From Paenibacillus alba (GTDB taxonomy: Bacteria; Bacillota; Bacilli; Paenibacillales; NBRC-103111), in the NCBI RefSeq assembly GCF_013204855.1, contig NZ_JABMKZ010000004.1, forward strand, positions 248,001 through 312,000: a DNA stretch of 64,000 nt, written 5' to 3'. Shown here piece by piece: positions 7,902-17,146 of this stretch; the first letter of the stretch is position 1; every line of letters starts with the position of its first letter. The position numbers and the translations under genes are program-made. The notes under the pieces are model-generated. The model saw nothing but the letters and a program-made list of their open reading frames with translations, ran no database searches and was not told where the DNA came from.

Positions 7902-10217
7902 CTATGCGTAGTCCTTCTGTACGGAATCTCTGTATTGGCTCGGGGAGACCCCTTCGGCCTTCTTAAAGATGCGGTTGAAGTACGTATGCTGATAGCCTAC
8001 TTGATCGGCAATCTCGTTAATTTTCATCGTTGTCGTACGCAGCAATTCTTTGGCTTGATCGATGCGGAGATTGGTCAAAAAGTCGATGAAATTAATCCCC
8101 GTTACTTGCTTGATCCCACGACTAAGCGTATAGGGTGATGTTCCAAAATGGTCGGCGCAAGACTCTAGAGACAAATTGGTTCTGTAATTCTCCTGAATGT
8201 ATAGCATAACAGTCTCAATGAACTGCTTCAGTTGGAAATCCTGCTTGCCCACCATTTCTTGCACATAGGCCCCTACAACGCGTGTTTCCAACCAGCGGAG
8301 CATCTCGCCAAGTTCATTCAACTGATTCAATTCCTGGAACAAATTCGCGCCTTCGAACATACGGATCGGATTGATGCCAGATTGCAGCATATTATGCTGA
8401 ATGCTTCCAAGCAGCTGATTAATGCCTTGTTGAATCACCAGCTTCTTCAAGCCTGCGGACGTCAGCTCGTCCATAAATTGCCTTGCAAGTTTAACAGCTT
8501 CTTCTCCCGAACCAATACGAATGGCATGAATAAGTTCTTTTTCCAGCATAAAATTATAAGGGAAAGCAAGTTGGCTCGAAGTTTTGTGGAACTGAACCAC
8601 ATCGATGAGTTCATTGGTATCTTTGAGGTCCCAATAATTCAACAATTGTCTGGTTTCTTCAAACAAGTAAGGAACATGGCTGATCTGGGTAGTCGTATTG
8701 CCCATCACGATAACCGCCTGCAATTTCAAAATCTTCTGGATAATCTGAAGCATTTCGTTCCCAAAGTCCCGCATCCATGCTTTGGTGCGCTCGGGACTCC
8801 ACTCCTGCGGCATCGTCAAGAACATGCCTAATGACGAATCATGAAAGTTTAAGACATCGCACGGCATGCCCATGTTCTCGCCGAGCTCCTTGGCGATATT
8901 GCCCACGGCAAAAGCGACCAATTCCTCGTCCCCCTGAGAGAAGCGGGCGCCTTTTTCCCAGTTCAAGCCGCGCATTTGCACGACCATCGCGCCGATCTGC
9001 TTATTCTCTGAATCTAGATCAAACTGTTTTAACCGTTCTTTAATATTGGCTTCTGTGAATTCAAATAAGTAGCCCTGCACCAACTGCATCAAGAAGCCTT
9101 CCCGGAGAACCGGAAGCTGGAGATTCAGCCTGCTTCTTAAATTCTCGCCTTCTTTGGTCAGCGAGTCCCATTTCATCTCTATCCATTCAAATTCATTGCG
9201 ATGCTCTTCTCTGCCATGCCCTCCGCTCAGCTTGCGGAATAAGCTGTCGAGCGGAGAGTAGATTCGTCTTGAGCCCATCCAAGATAGCAGCAGTGACAGC
9301 AATAAACCTCCGAGACTAACGAAAAGAATCACCTTGGAAATTAACAAGACAGGCGACGTAATGCTTGAAAGCGGTTCGGCCGAAAGAAACACCCATGTGT
9401 TTCCAAGTCTGTTGAACTGGCTAATCGATACCGAATAGACGGCTTTCTCATAGGAAAACAAAAAGGAGTCCTCTTTGGAGCCACGGCTCTCATACTCGTT
9501 CTCAAGCGCCATATCGAGATTGGTTCGATGTCCGTTCGAAGAGATTTTCCACTGCTTATCTCCGTTTAATAATAAGGTCGATCCCTCTCCCAGTGGATTA
9601 AGCGTTTTCAGTTGTTCTTCCAATCGATCTTTGTTCAAGGTTGCGATTAATAGGCCGTAGGGCTCTGTTGGTCCGCCGGGAAGCTTATTGACTAGGGCCA
9701 GCGACGTTCCGTCGGAACTTTTCGGGGCGCCAGGCAGACCGGCGGCGTCCATCCAATAAATCGATTTTTCCCGTTTCATTAATGCCTTGTACTGTTCAAG
9801 AACACCTGGATTGACCTGATAGTCATACCCTTCCTTGTTCATGAGCACAGGTCGGGGGCTTCCTATATAAAGCGCAGCCTTCTCAATCATTGGATTGGAA
9901 CCTTCAATAATGAGCAGTGTTCGATATAGCTCGTGAACTTGTTCAAAATCGGTCGCGAAGCTTAAGTTTTTCAGTTTGGCGCCTAAATTGGGTTCAAAGG
10001 CCCAATGGGAGAAGGTCATCTCCAGATTGGCAAATTGCGCTTCAATATTTTTCTCCTGCTGGATGATTTTATTATGATGCAAGCGCTGGAGTTCGCCCTC
10101 GATCTTATTCGTCACAGTCCAATAGATGATAAATCCCATCACGACTCCCGGGATCGATGCGATTAACATGATCATGACTAAGCTATTACGATAAAAACTT
10201 CCTCTACGTTTCTGCAA
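7902..10217 (-). CDS. Membrane-bound AraC-family regulator with extracellular sensor
   Basis: This 771-residue one-component regulator has a transmembrane helix near residues 15-40, an extracellular sensory region to about residue 290, a second helix (VILFVSLGGLLLSLLLSW), a cytoplasmic linker and a C-terminal AraC pair of helix-turn-helices in the last 100 residues (SLESCADHFGTSPYTLSRGI; INEIADQVGYQHTYFNRIFKK). Such proteins sense a sugar outside the cell and activate neighbouring transport and hydrolase genes. A TTG start at 10217 is chosen because AAGGTGGG lies 6 bases upstream; the frame is open to 10235. It sits between the permeases and the binding protein, after a strong terminator. Confidence 0.88.
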   Translation of the reverse strand: MQKRRGSFYRNSLVMIMLIASIPGVVMGFIIYWTVTNKIEGELQRLHHNKIIQQEKNIEAQFANLEMTFSHWAFEPNLGAKLKNLSFATDFEQVHELYRTLLIIEGSNPMIEKAALYIGSPRPVLMNKEGYDYQVNPGVLEQYKALMKREKSIYWMDAAGLPGAPKSSDGTSLALVNKLPGGPTEPYGLLIATLNKDRLEEQLKTLNPLGEGSTLLLNGDKQWKISSNGHRTNLDMALENEYESRGSKEDSFLFSYEKAVYSVSISQFNRLGNTWVFLSAEPLSSITSPVLLISKVILFVSLGGLLLSLLLSWMGSRRIYSPLDSLFRKLSGGHGREEHRNEFEWIEMKWDSLTKEGENLRSRLNLQLPVLREGFLMQLVQGYLFEFTEANIKERLKQFDLDSENKQIGAMVVQMRGLNWEKGARFSQGDEELVAFAVGNIAKELGENMGMPCDVLNFHDSSLGMFLTMPQEWSPERTKAWMRDFGNEMLQIIQKILKLQAVIVMGNTTTQISHVPYLFEETRQLLNYWDLKDTNELIDVVQFHKTSSQLAFPYNFMLEKELIHAIRIGSGEEAVKLARQFMDELTSAGLKKLVIQQGINQLLGSIQHNMLQSGINPIRMFEGANLFQELNQLNELGEMLRWLETRVVGAYVQEMVGKQDFQLKQFIETVMLYIQENYRTNLSLESCADHFGTSPYTLSRGIKQVTGINFIDFLTNLRIDQAKELLRTTTMKINEIADQVGYQHTYFNRIFKKAEGVSPSQYRDSVQKDYA

Positions 10218-10269
10218 ACCAGGCCCACCTTCCAAGCAGTTCTAAACTTCCCGTTCATTATAACCCAAT

Positions 10270-10308
10270 AAAAAAATGATTTCGATTGGAAAATTCCATC
10301 GAAATCAT
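10270..10308 (-). terminator. Terminator after permease genes
   Basis: Long stem with arms ATGATTTCGAT and ATCGAAATCAT plus inner GGAA/TTCC, followed on the minus strand by seven T. It ends the GH106-permease transcript before the AraC gene. Confidence 0.85.
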
Positions 10309-10324
10309 AAGGATATCCTCCAGC

Positions 10325-11191
10325 TTAGCCTTTCACCGACCCGACCATCGAGCCTTTCGCAAAGTGCTTTTGGAGAAACGGATACACACCTAGAATCGGG
10401 ATCGTGGCTACGACGACAGCCGCCATCTTCAAGGTTTCTGCCGGAGGCGCGGCAACGAAGGCATCTTGGCCCAAGTCACTGTTTTGCGCATTTTGCAGCA
10501 TATTTTGCAGGAGAACTTGGATCGGCCATTTATCCGCATCGTTTAAATAAAGCAGCGCAGAAAAATAAGCGTTCCAATAACCTACCGCATAGAACAAGCC
10601 AAATGCTGCCAAGGAAGGAAGCGAAAGCGGGAGAATGATTCGGAAAAAAGTTGTCATGTCGTTGCAGCCGTCAATTGCCGCCGATTCTTCCAGCTCGACC
10701 GGGATGCTGGAGAAAAAGCTTCGCATCAGAATGACATTCCAACCGCTCGCCAAAGCCGGAAGGATCAACGACCATGTATTATTAATCAGGTTCATGTCAC
10801 GGACCAGCAAGTAGTTCGGAATAATGCCCGGGCTGAACAAAATCGTTAGAAGAATCATCAGCGCAAACATTTTTCTTCCGGGAAGGCGTCTCCGCGATAT
10901 GGCATACGCAAGCGCAGCTGTAACCATGAGGCTTAAGGCCGTCCCGACAATCGCCAGATAGGCGCTGTTCCCGATGGAGCCTAAGAATGCTTTCGTACCA
11001 AGCAAATATTTGTAAGAATCAAGAGACCAATGCTCAGGAAAAAGAATAAACTTCTTCTGTAGAAATTCCGTAGGGTCTGTGAAAGACACGACGAATACAT
11101 AGTAAATTGGGAAAAACGTCAACAGGGCAATCAGGCCCAGAACTGTAATATTGACAGCGTCAAAGATGCGGTCGTTTGCACTCTTTTTCAT
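10325..11191 (-). CDS. CUT1 sugar ABC importer permease (LplC/YtcP-like)
   Basis: This 288-residue protein has six predicted membrane helices and the CUT1 cytoplasmic EAA loop EESAAIDGCNDMTTFFRIILP at about residues 180-200, which contacts the ATPase. Its C terminus, FAKGSMVGSVKG, is typical of LplC/YtcP permeases. An AAGGAGG site lies 6 bases before the ATG. It follows its partner permease by 11 bases and works with the lipoprotein at 6140-7687. No ATP-binding subunit is encoded nearby. Confidence 0.93.
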   Translation of the reverse strand: MKKSANDRIFDAVNITVLGLIALLTFFPIYYVFVVSFTDPTEFLQKKFILFPEHWSLDSYKYLLGTKAFLGSIGNSAYLAIVGTALSLMVTAALAYAISRRRLPGRKMFALMILLTILFSPGIIPNYLLVRDMNLINNTWSLILPALASGWNVILMRSFFSSIPVELEESAAIDGCNDMTTFFRIILPLSLPSLAAFGLFYAVGYWNAYFSALLYLNDADKWPIQVLLQNMLQNAQNSDLGQDAFVAAPPAETLKMAAVVVATIPILGVYPFLQKHFAKGSMVGSVKG

Positions 11192-11202
11192 ATGAACCCT
11201 CC

Positions 11203-12177
11203 TTAGTAGACGCCTTCTTCGCCCATTTTTTTAGCTAATTTATTGGAAAGAACGACAAGAATTAAACCTACGACTGATTTGAATAATCCAGCGGCTGTGC
11301 TGTAGCTGAATTGCCCTTGCTTAATCCCAACCGTATAGACATACGTATCGAATACTTCCGCTACCTGGGATACGGCGCCATTATACATCAGGAATATTTG
11401 CTCAAAGCCTACGTCCATCATATGACCGAGACGAAGAATCAACAGGACGATGATGACACTTCGAATCGCAGGCAGCGTGATGTGCCAGATTTGCCGCAAT
11501 CTTCCTGCGCCGTCCATACGGGCTGCTTCGTACAGCCCAGGATCGACGCTGGCAATCGCGGCTAAGAAGAGAATCGTTCCCCAACCGGCCTCTTTCCATA
11601 TCGACTGGACAACAATCATCAACCAGAAGGCATTCGGATTCGTCAGCACATCGATTTTGTCGCCGTCAAACGATTCGATGACTTTGTTCACGAGACCGTC
11701 GCCTTTGGAGAACAGCAGGAACGTTAATCCTGCAATAATGACCCATGACAGAAAGTGAGGCATGTAAATGATCGTTTGAATCCACTTCTTGTAGATTTCT
11801 TTGCGCAGTTCATTCATAAACACGGCTAATAGGATAGGCAAAGGGAAGAACAACACTAAATTCAACAGATTGATCCCCATCGTATTGCGGAAAATCATAA
11901 GGAAATCGGGATTGGAGAAAAATCGCTGAAAATGGTCAAAACCGACCCAAGGACTATGTATCACCCCTTTGAAAGGGGAGTAGTTTTGGAACGCTATGAC
12001 AATCCCGAACATGGGAATATACTTGAAAATAAGGAAAAATAATAGTCCGGGCAAAGCCAGCAAATATAAATATCTGTTCTTGATGATTTCCTTGCCCAGC
12101 CCGCTTTTCTTCTTCGCAGCTGAGGAGGCGGAAACCCCTGGAGTATGGGCGATATGAGGCTTAACTGTGTTTGGCAT
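11203..12177 (-). CDS. CUT1 sugar ABC importer permease (LplB-like)
   Basis: This is a 324-residue membrane permease. After a ~45-residue cytoplasmic tail come helices beginning at YLLALPGLLFFLIFKYIP, the signature MFGIVIAFQNY, and the EAA loop YEAARMDGAGRLRQIW at about residues 230-245. The start at 12177 is chosen for AAAGGAG 8 bases upstream; it overlaps the end of the GH106 gene by 17 bases, indicating translational coupling. It pairs with the permease at 10325-11191. Confidence 0.93.
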   Translation of the reverse strand: MPNTVKPHIAHTPGVSASSAAKKKSGLGKEIIKNRYLYLLALPGLLFFLIFKYIPMFGIVIAFQNYSPFKGVIHSPWVGFDHFQRFFSNPDFLMIFRNTMGINLLNLVLFFPLPILLAVFMNELRKEIYKKWIQTIIYMPHFLSWVIIAGLTFLLFSKGDGLVNKVIESFDGDKIDVLTNPNAFWLMIVVQSIWKEAGWGTILFLAAIASVDPGLYEAARMDGAGRLRQIWHITLPAIRSVIIVLLILRLGHMMDVGFEQIFLMYNGAVSQVAEVFDTYVYTVGIKQGQFSYSTAAGLFKSVVGLILVVLSNKLAKKMGEEGVY

Positions 12178-15100
12178 GAGATGTGCTCCTTTCGCCGTGT
12201 ATGTCTGCGACACGATGTTCTTGATAGTCAAAATATTTGCCTTCGAGCATTCCGATCAAAGTTCCGGTAACCCGAACCTCCAACTGGTTCGCTCCTTGCC
12301 GGAGATTTGCGGCGCTGCCTTCCCATACGTAAGGAGACCAAGGGCGAACACCTAATGATTCGCCGTTAATCAACACTTCAATCAAGTCGTGAACGTCCCA
12401 ATGGTTGAACGCCAGCTCGAATCGCTCCGTTGCCGGCAATGCGTCGAGCCATAGCTCGCGGGTAAAAGACAGTGTTCCGGCAAAGTATGGATACCCGGGA
12501 TAATAGCTGTCAGCTGCAAGACTGCTTGCGGCGGTAGGCGTGTCTATGAGAATCGGACACACCGATTCACCTGATTCACCTGTGAACTGCACGCCGAACG
12601 TGCCGTACAGGTAGAGCGCATCTACGATACCGTGCCAATCTTCCTGAATGTTGACATCAACCGTAAGTTCATTCCAGCCCTCTACAAGGCTTGCTCTCAC
12701 ATCGCATACGCCATTCGAATTATCGTACACGATTCGTTTGTTGAAATCGGATTTTGCATAAACCATATGGTTGATCGCTAGCTGCCAGTCTCCCAGTATC
12801 GCAGATTGATCCATTAACAGCTCACACTGTTCTGGAATCCGCTCCACATAAAAGCGCGCTTGATAGCGGCAGGGTATCGGGTAAGCGAGCTTCATCTTCT
12901 TCGGCGTTCCGAAGATTTGCGCGAACGAAACGGGAAGCTTACAGGTCTCGGCCAAATCGGCGCATTGATCGATAAAAGTTTTCGCCTGTACCCACTCCCC
13001 TTGGCCATCCAGATCATCGCCCATCGACAGTTGGAAGTTTTCAAAGCGCACCGTATTTGGCGTCAACGCCTTCTGCTTCCAAGCTCCTTCTGCCTCGATA
13101 GAAAGACGCATCGCAGAAGGATTGTTCACTGCTTCATCGGCTGGAGCCGCCAGCTCCTGCTCCCTTCTGCGCAGCTGAATCATGCGCGAGCCGTAAGCTG
13201 CAAAATGCATAGGGAATCCAATGCACTCTCCGTTTGCTTCTATTCGTAGAGGACTGCTTCCTCCTGTTTCCAGATCAAGCACCTCGGCCTCTATGCTGCT
13301 GTCAAGGTTTGCGTCAGGCCAAATCGCTGATAGATCCGCCGTAATTTGGGTATCCCACGCCTCCCCTTCCTGATTGCTAGCGAAGATGATATATGCCTGC
13401 TCCGAAACGTATCTGCTTTGGAGGAGGAAAGAGCGGTTTGCCGTACCGCAATCCAAAGTGACAGCTCTAGGAAGTACTTCATCGAGTAGGAGATCAAGCT
13501 TGTGCAACGCTTCTTTCGGCGATGAAGCTCCCTTCCGCGGGATAAAGTAGGCTGACTGCCCGCCTTTGAAGATGTCTTGATGCTCGGGGGCTTGCTGCTC
13601 TTCTCCCTGCCAGTAGTAACCGTCAGGTGCTTGAGGAAGCCCGAACGCCTGAACAGCTTCTTCCGGCACCGTATTGCCGGCTTCGATTCGCTGGCTAGGC
13701 ACCAGCCCGAAGCTGATGACCGTTCCTCCTGCAGCAAGGAAGCGTTTGGCTGCTTCCCAAGCCTTCTGCTCCAGATTCGCCATCGGAGGCAGCAGAAGCA
13801 CGGCATACGCAGCGTCACCGATCACAAGCTTGCCGTTCTCTATCACGGCTTCTGCCAGAAGCTCCGGATCGAGATGGTCGTAATCTCTACGCGTTTGCAG
13901 GAGATTGACGGCAAGCGAGCGCCAATCTTCCTTCAACTGCTCCAGTTTCGCCTTCTCGGCCTCATCTTCTCCGCCGTAATCGAAATGATGCAGCGGATTG
14001 CCCATATGCGTCCAGAACGAGGTCGTCGGATCCAGCATGGCGATTCGAATATCAGCAACGCCTTGCGCCATCATGTAGCTGATGCGGCCTGTATAGTCAC
14101 CAAGCTTGCGGAAATGGGACCAATACGGGTTTTGATAAAATTGCGAAGGCGGCGCATCGTGCTGCGTCAAACCGTCTACCGTGTAGAAAAACGCATGAAA
14201 GGCGTAGAAATTCGTACCTAATGCCGCCATGCGATCGATCATCCATTTGGCATCCTGCATATTCATGGACCAGCCAACACTGTGGAAACACTCATCCACA
14301 TTGCGCTGACGGCCAAGCTGGCGGGCAATGGAGCTCGTCATCTTGGGATTATCCCGGAAGCTGCACGCATATCGCCGTAAGATCCATTCCAAAGATCGGC
14401 CCAGCTTTTCATGAGCACTATCGCCGCCTGGTATGTGGCTGAATCGCTGAGTAGTCATCCGAATTGACGGCACCTCTGCCAAGTACTGCAGGCCGTGCTG
14501 ATCGCACCAATCATAGACTTGCTTATGATAAGACTGCGTTAACAACTCATGCAGCGCTTGGAAATAGTCGTAACGGATGCGCGCAGCATCCTTATAATCT
14601 GAGTAGGACAGCGCTGCTATATGTTCCTCAATGGAATAGCCATTGCGTTCTTGGAAATAGACTTCCAGTCGCGGCGTCCAAGGCATCGACCCCAGGAGCC
14701 CGATTTCGTCTGTGAACATCCCCTTCACCGTGTTTCCAAACTCGCTTCCGATATGCCGGGCGTACCGTTCATGCGTCAGGTTGATGAAAGTTTGCATCGC
14801 TTCCTTATGGCATGGATCGACGAAGGTGCCATAATATTTAAAATCCTCAATCTCTTTTTCCTGATACACAAGGATATCCCACTCGTACGCGCTAGCCGGA
14901 GCTTCCCAATCCAATTGGAAGATCGTCCGGTATGTGAAAAAACGCTTTTGGTTATACGTCGTGAGCCCCGTCTTCTGGAAGACAGGATCAGCCTGCAGAT
15001 TCCCGATGGCATCCTTCAGGTCGACCATTTGCTCCCACTTTCGTACGCCATCTTCGGTTACAGGCACTGCCTTCGCGTAGATCACCTTAGCCCAAGGATA

Positions 15101-15469
15101 TTCCTGCCGCACCTTGGAGCCTCCGCTCACTCGGATTTCCGTCGTAACGAGCGTCTGGTGCTTCGCATCTGGATGAAGCAGTGTCACTTCACCGCCAGCT
15201 ATGCCGCTTGGATACGGATATTCATCGTATAGCCAAACATGCATACCTCTTTTTTTTGCAGCTTCAATCGCAAATCGGACCTTCTCGAACCAAGTTTCCG
15301 ACAAATACGGAATCTGCAGCCCTTGACGGGGACAAATGAAAAATCCCCCTACTCCCTTTTCATCCATCTCCGCAATCTGTCTTTCGATCTCTTCGTTATT
15401 CATATCTCCGTTCCAAAACCAAAATGGCTGGATTCTATATTCCGCACCCGGATTCATAAACTGTTCCAT
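12161..15469 (-). CDS. GH106-like alpha-L-rhamnosidase
   Basis: This 1102-residue protein has no signal peptide and probably acts in the cytoplasm on imported oligosaccharides. The N terminus carries the GH106-type opening PFWFWNGDM and RGMHVWLYDEYPYPSG, followed by a barrel domain to about residue 600 and beta-sandwich domains with a galactose-binding-like fold at the C terminus (LEVRVTGTLIGMLEGKYFDYQEH). GH106 enzymes remove alpha-L-rhamnose from rhamnogalacturonans. GGGGAGG lies 12 bases before the ATG, a little far. It is the first gene of the operon, followed by overlapping permease genes; with the GH105-like enzyme it points to pectin rhamnogalacturonan I or a similar rhamnose and uronate polymer. 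The substrate is inferred. Confidence 0.82.
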   Translation of the reverse strand: MEQFMNPGAEYRIQPFWFWNGDMNNEEIERQIAEMDEKGVGGFFICPRQGLQIPYLSETWFEKVRFAIEAAKKRGMHVWLYDEYPYPSGIAGGEVTLLHPDAKHQTLVTTEIRVSGGSKVRQEYPWAKVIYAKAVPVTEDGVRKWEQMVDLKDAIGNLQADPVFQKTGLTTYNQKRFFTYRTIFQLDWEAPASAYEWDILVYQEKEIEDFKYYGTFVDPCHKEAMQTFINLTHERYARHIGSEFGNTVKGMFTDEIGLLGSMPWTPRLEVYFQERNGYSIEEHIAALSYSDYKDAARIRYDYFQALHELLTQSYHKQVYDWCDQHGLQYLAEVPSIRMTTQRFSHIPGGDSAHEKLGRSLEWILRRYACSFRDNPKMTSSIARQLGRQRNVDECFHSVGWSMNMQDAKWMIDRMAALGTNFYAFHAFFYTVDGLTQHDAPPSQFYQNPYWSHFRKLGDYTGRISYMMAQGVADIRIAMLDPTTSFWTHMGNPLHHFDYGGEDEAEKAKLEQLKEDWRSLAVNLLQTRRDYDHLDPELLAEAVIENGKLVIGDAAYAVLLLPPMANLEQKAWEAAKRFLAAGGTVISFGLVPSQRIEAGNTVPEEAVQAFGLPQAPDGYYWQGEEQQAPEHQDIFKGGQSAYFIPRKGASSPKEALHKLDLLLDEVLPRAVTLDCGTANRSFLLQSRYVSEQAYIIFASNQEGEAWDTQITADLSAIWPDANLDSSIEAEVLDLETGGSSPLRIEANGECIGFPMHFAAYGSRMIQLRRREQELAAPADEAVNNPSAMRLSIEAEGAWKQKALTPNTVRFENFQLSMGDDLDGQGEWVQAKTFIDQCADLAETCKLPVSFAQIFGTPKKMKLAYPIPCRYQARFYVERIPEQCELLMDQSAILGDWQLAINHMVYAKSDFNKRIVYDNSNGVCDVRASLVEGWNELTVDVNIQEDWHGIVDALYLYGTFGVQFTGESGESVCPILIDTPTAASSLAADSYYPGYPYFAGTLSFTRELWLDALPATERFELAFNHWDVHDLIEVLINGESLGVRPWSPYVWEGSAANLRQGANQLEVRVTGTLIGMLEGKYFDYQEHRVADIHGERSTSHAKHS

Positions 15470-15548
15470 TATTCAGTTAAACCTCCCCATTCCTCACATC
15501 ATGGACTGATCCAACTGTATGTTCGTTTCCGTTTCCTGGCAAGATTCA

Positions 15549-15591
15549 TTTTTTGCATATCGCGAAATGGACAAGTAACACTTTTTTGCAT
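15549..15591 (-). promoter_or_regulatory. Direct repeats upstream of GH106 operon, candidate AraC sites
   Basis: TTTTTTGCAT occurs at 15549-15558 and 15582-15591, 33 bases apart, about three helical turns. Spaced direct repeats are usual for AraC-type activators, and such a regulator is encoded in the locus. The gap 15470-15822 otherwise holds only the hairpin at 15664. Confidence 0.35.
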
Positions 15592-15663
15592 GCTTAGATT
15601 TCGTTGCAGAATCCTTAGATACCCGGCATTACCGAGCATTTCATGGCATCTAACGACCAAATG

Positions 15664-15687
15664 AAAAAGCGCCGCGTTATGCGGCGC
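15664..15687 (-). terminator. Terminator-like hairpin with no gene directly upstream
   Basis: GCGCCGC and GCGGCGC arms around GTTAT. Minus-strand reading gives CTTTTT after the stem. It sits about 195 bases before the GH106 start, with only a plus-strand gene on the other side. Confidence 0.6.
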
Positions 15688-15822
15688 TCCACTCGGAGAT
15701 CGTTTGAAAGGAACAACATACCAATGACAGCTTGATCTAGAAGACTTACACTTTTATTAGAGTCGAAAATCATTATTTCATCTACATTGACTTCATAGAA
15801 TCATGCTGGAAGGGATGATAAG

Positions 15823-16986
15823 ATGAAATCCAAGAAACTTGTTATTATCGCAGCCATACTGATCTTGTTCTCTAATTTTAATTATGTACATGCAGCTGAT
15901 GTTCCGGAACAGGGTGTCCAAGATTTAATCGCAAGCTATAATCAACGTTTACAAGTTATCCAAGCGATTAATGGTCAACAAACGGAGATTCAAAGTCAGC
16001 TCACATCGATTAACCGGCAAGTTTTTGAATATGATAAATTAGCTGGCGAACTGCAGCCTGAGATCGAGAAAATGAAGATCCAAAAGGATTCATTACAGAA
16101 AAATATAGCCAGTGTTCAAAAGGATATTGATACCCGCGATAAACTATTGAAAAATCGAGTAAGTTATATCTATACGAGCGGAAATATTTCGGCTTCTTAT
16201 ATGGATGTGCTATTAGGATCTTCTAGTTTTAGCGATTTTATTAATCGGATAAACATGCTAATTATGGTATTGGGCCAAGATAAGCAAATTATTGATGCAA
16301 AAACGGATGATAAAACGAATTTAACGAAGATGAAAGAACAACTGGATCAGCAGCAATCGTTGCTTGAAGCTCAGCAAAACACGCTAAATGCAGCCAAAGC
16401 CGAACAAGAACAAAAGATTGCAGAGCGTCTCACTTTATTGAAGCAATTACAGCAACAAAGTCTGAATGAAGTTGACAGTGCTCAGAAAGATGCCGAAAAT
16501 TTGTCCGTGGTTGATTCCGAGCTTGCACCCGAAGTCAAAGAACAACTTAAAGCGGCGCTGGATAAAATAATTCAAAGCGATGGTGTTTGGGATTGGCCGG
16601 TTCCTTCTTCCCATACCATAACATCGGATTTTGGCTCCCGCGGTGAAGAGTTCCACGCCGGAATCGATATCGGAGCTCCCATTGGGACTTCCATCGTCGC
16701 TGTGGATAACGGAATTGTGCTCTACGCAGGAAAAGCTAACGGATTCGGCAACTGGGTCGTCATTAAACATACCAATGGTTTGATGAGTGTTTATGGCCAT
16801 ATGTATGGAGATGGGATCTATGTCTCCGTCGGTCAGGAGGTAAGCCGCGGCCAAGTCATTGCTGTTGTTGGCAATGACGGTCAGTCAACGGGACCTCATC
16901 TGCATTTTGCCGTTGCAGCAGGCATTACGGGCAATCAAATGAACTACATCGATCCTCGCCCATATTTGGCTAACCAACAATTGTAA
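15823..16986 (+). CDS. EnvC/NlpD-like M23 peptidase with coiled-coil domain
   Basis: This 387-residue exported protein has a signal peptide (about residues 1-25, cut after VHA), a long coiled coil at about residues 30-240, and an M23 (LytM) domain at about 265-385. The zinc and catalytic motifs are all present: HAGID (HxxxD), GHMY and HLHF, so it should be an active peptidoglycan endopeptidase or activator used in wall remodelling. AAGGGATG lies before the ATG. It stands alone, with a terminator directly downstream. Confidence 0.9.
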   Translation: MKSKKLVIIAAILILFSNFNYVHAADVPEQGVQDLIASYNQRLQVIQAINGQQTEIQSQLTSINRQVFEYDKLAGELQPEIEKMKIQKDSLQKNIASVQKDIDTRDKLLKNRVSYIYTSGNISASYMDVLLGSSSFSDFINRINMLIMVLGQDKQIIDAKTDDKTNLTKMKEQLDQQQSLLEAQQNTLNAAKAEQEQKIAERLTLLKQLQQQSLNEVDSAQKDAENLSVVDSELAPEVKEQLKAALDKIIQSDGVWDWPVPSSHTITSDFGSRGEEFHAGIDIGAPIGTSIVAVDNGIVLYAGKANGFGNWVVIKHTNGLMSVYGHMYGDGIYVSVGQEVSRGQVIAVVGNDGQSTGPHLHFAVAAGITGNQMNYIDPRPYLANQQL

Positions 16987-17003
16987 GCTAAATTTCATAA
17001 AAA

Positions 17004-17038
17004 CGGAGCCCTGAAACACGCGAGGCTCCGCTTTTTTT
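17004..17038 (+). terminator. Terminator after M23 peptidase gene
   Basis: CGGAGCC and GGCTCCG arms followed by CTTTTTTTG. Confidence 0.88.
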
Positions 17039-17146
17039 GTTCCATAAAGTTGCAGCCCAAAAACAATATAGCGTATTATTAATCATAGCTTTCTGCAATT
17101 ATCTTTATTTTGCGAAATAGAACTTGTATATAAGGCGGTGCATCAA

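Noticed and set aside
6908-7966. A 352-codon open frame opposite the binding-protein gene
   Set aside because: It is the antisense of a well-supported lipoprotein gene and resembles no family.
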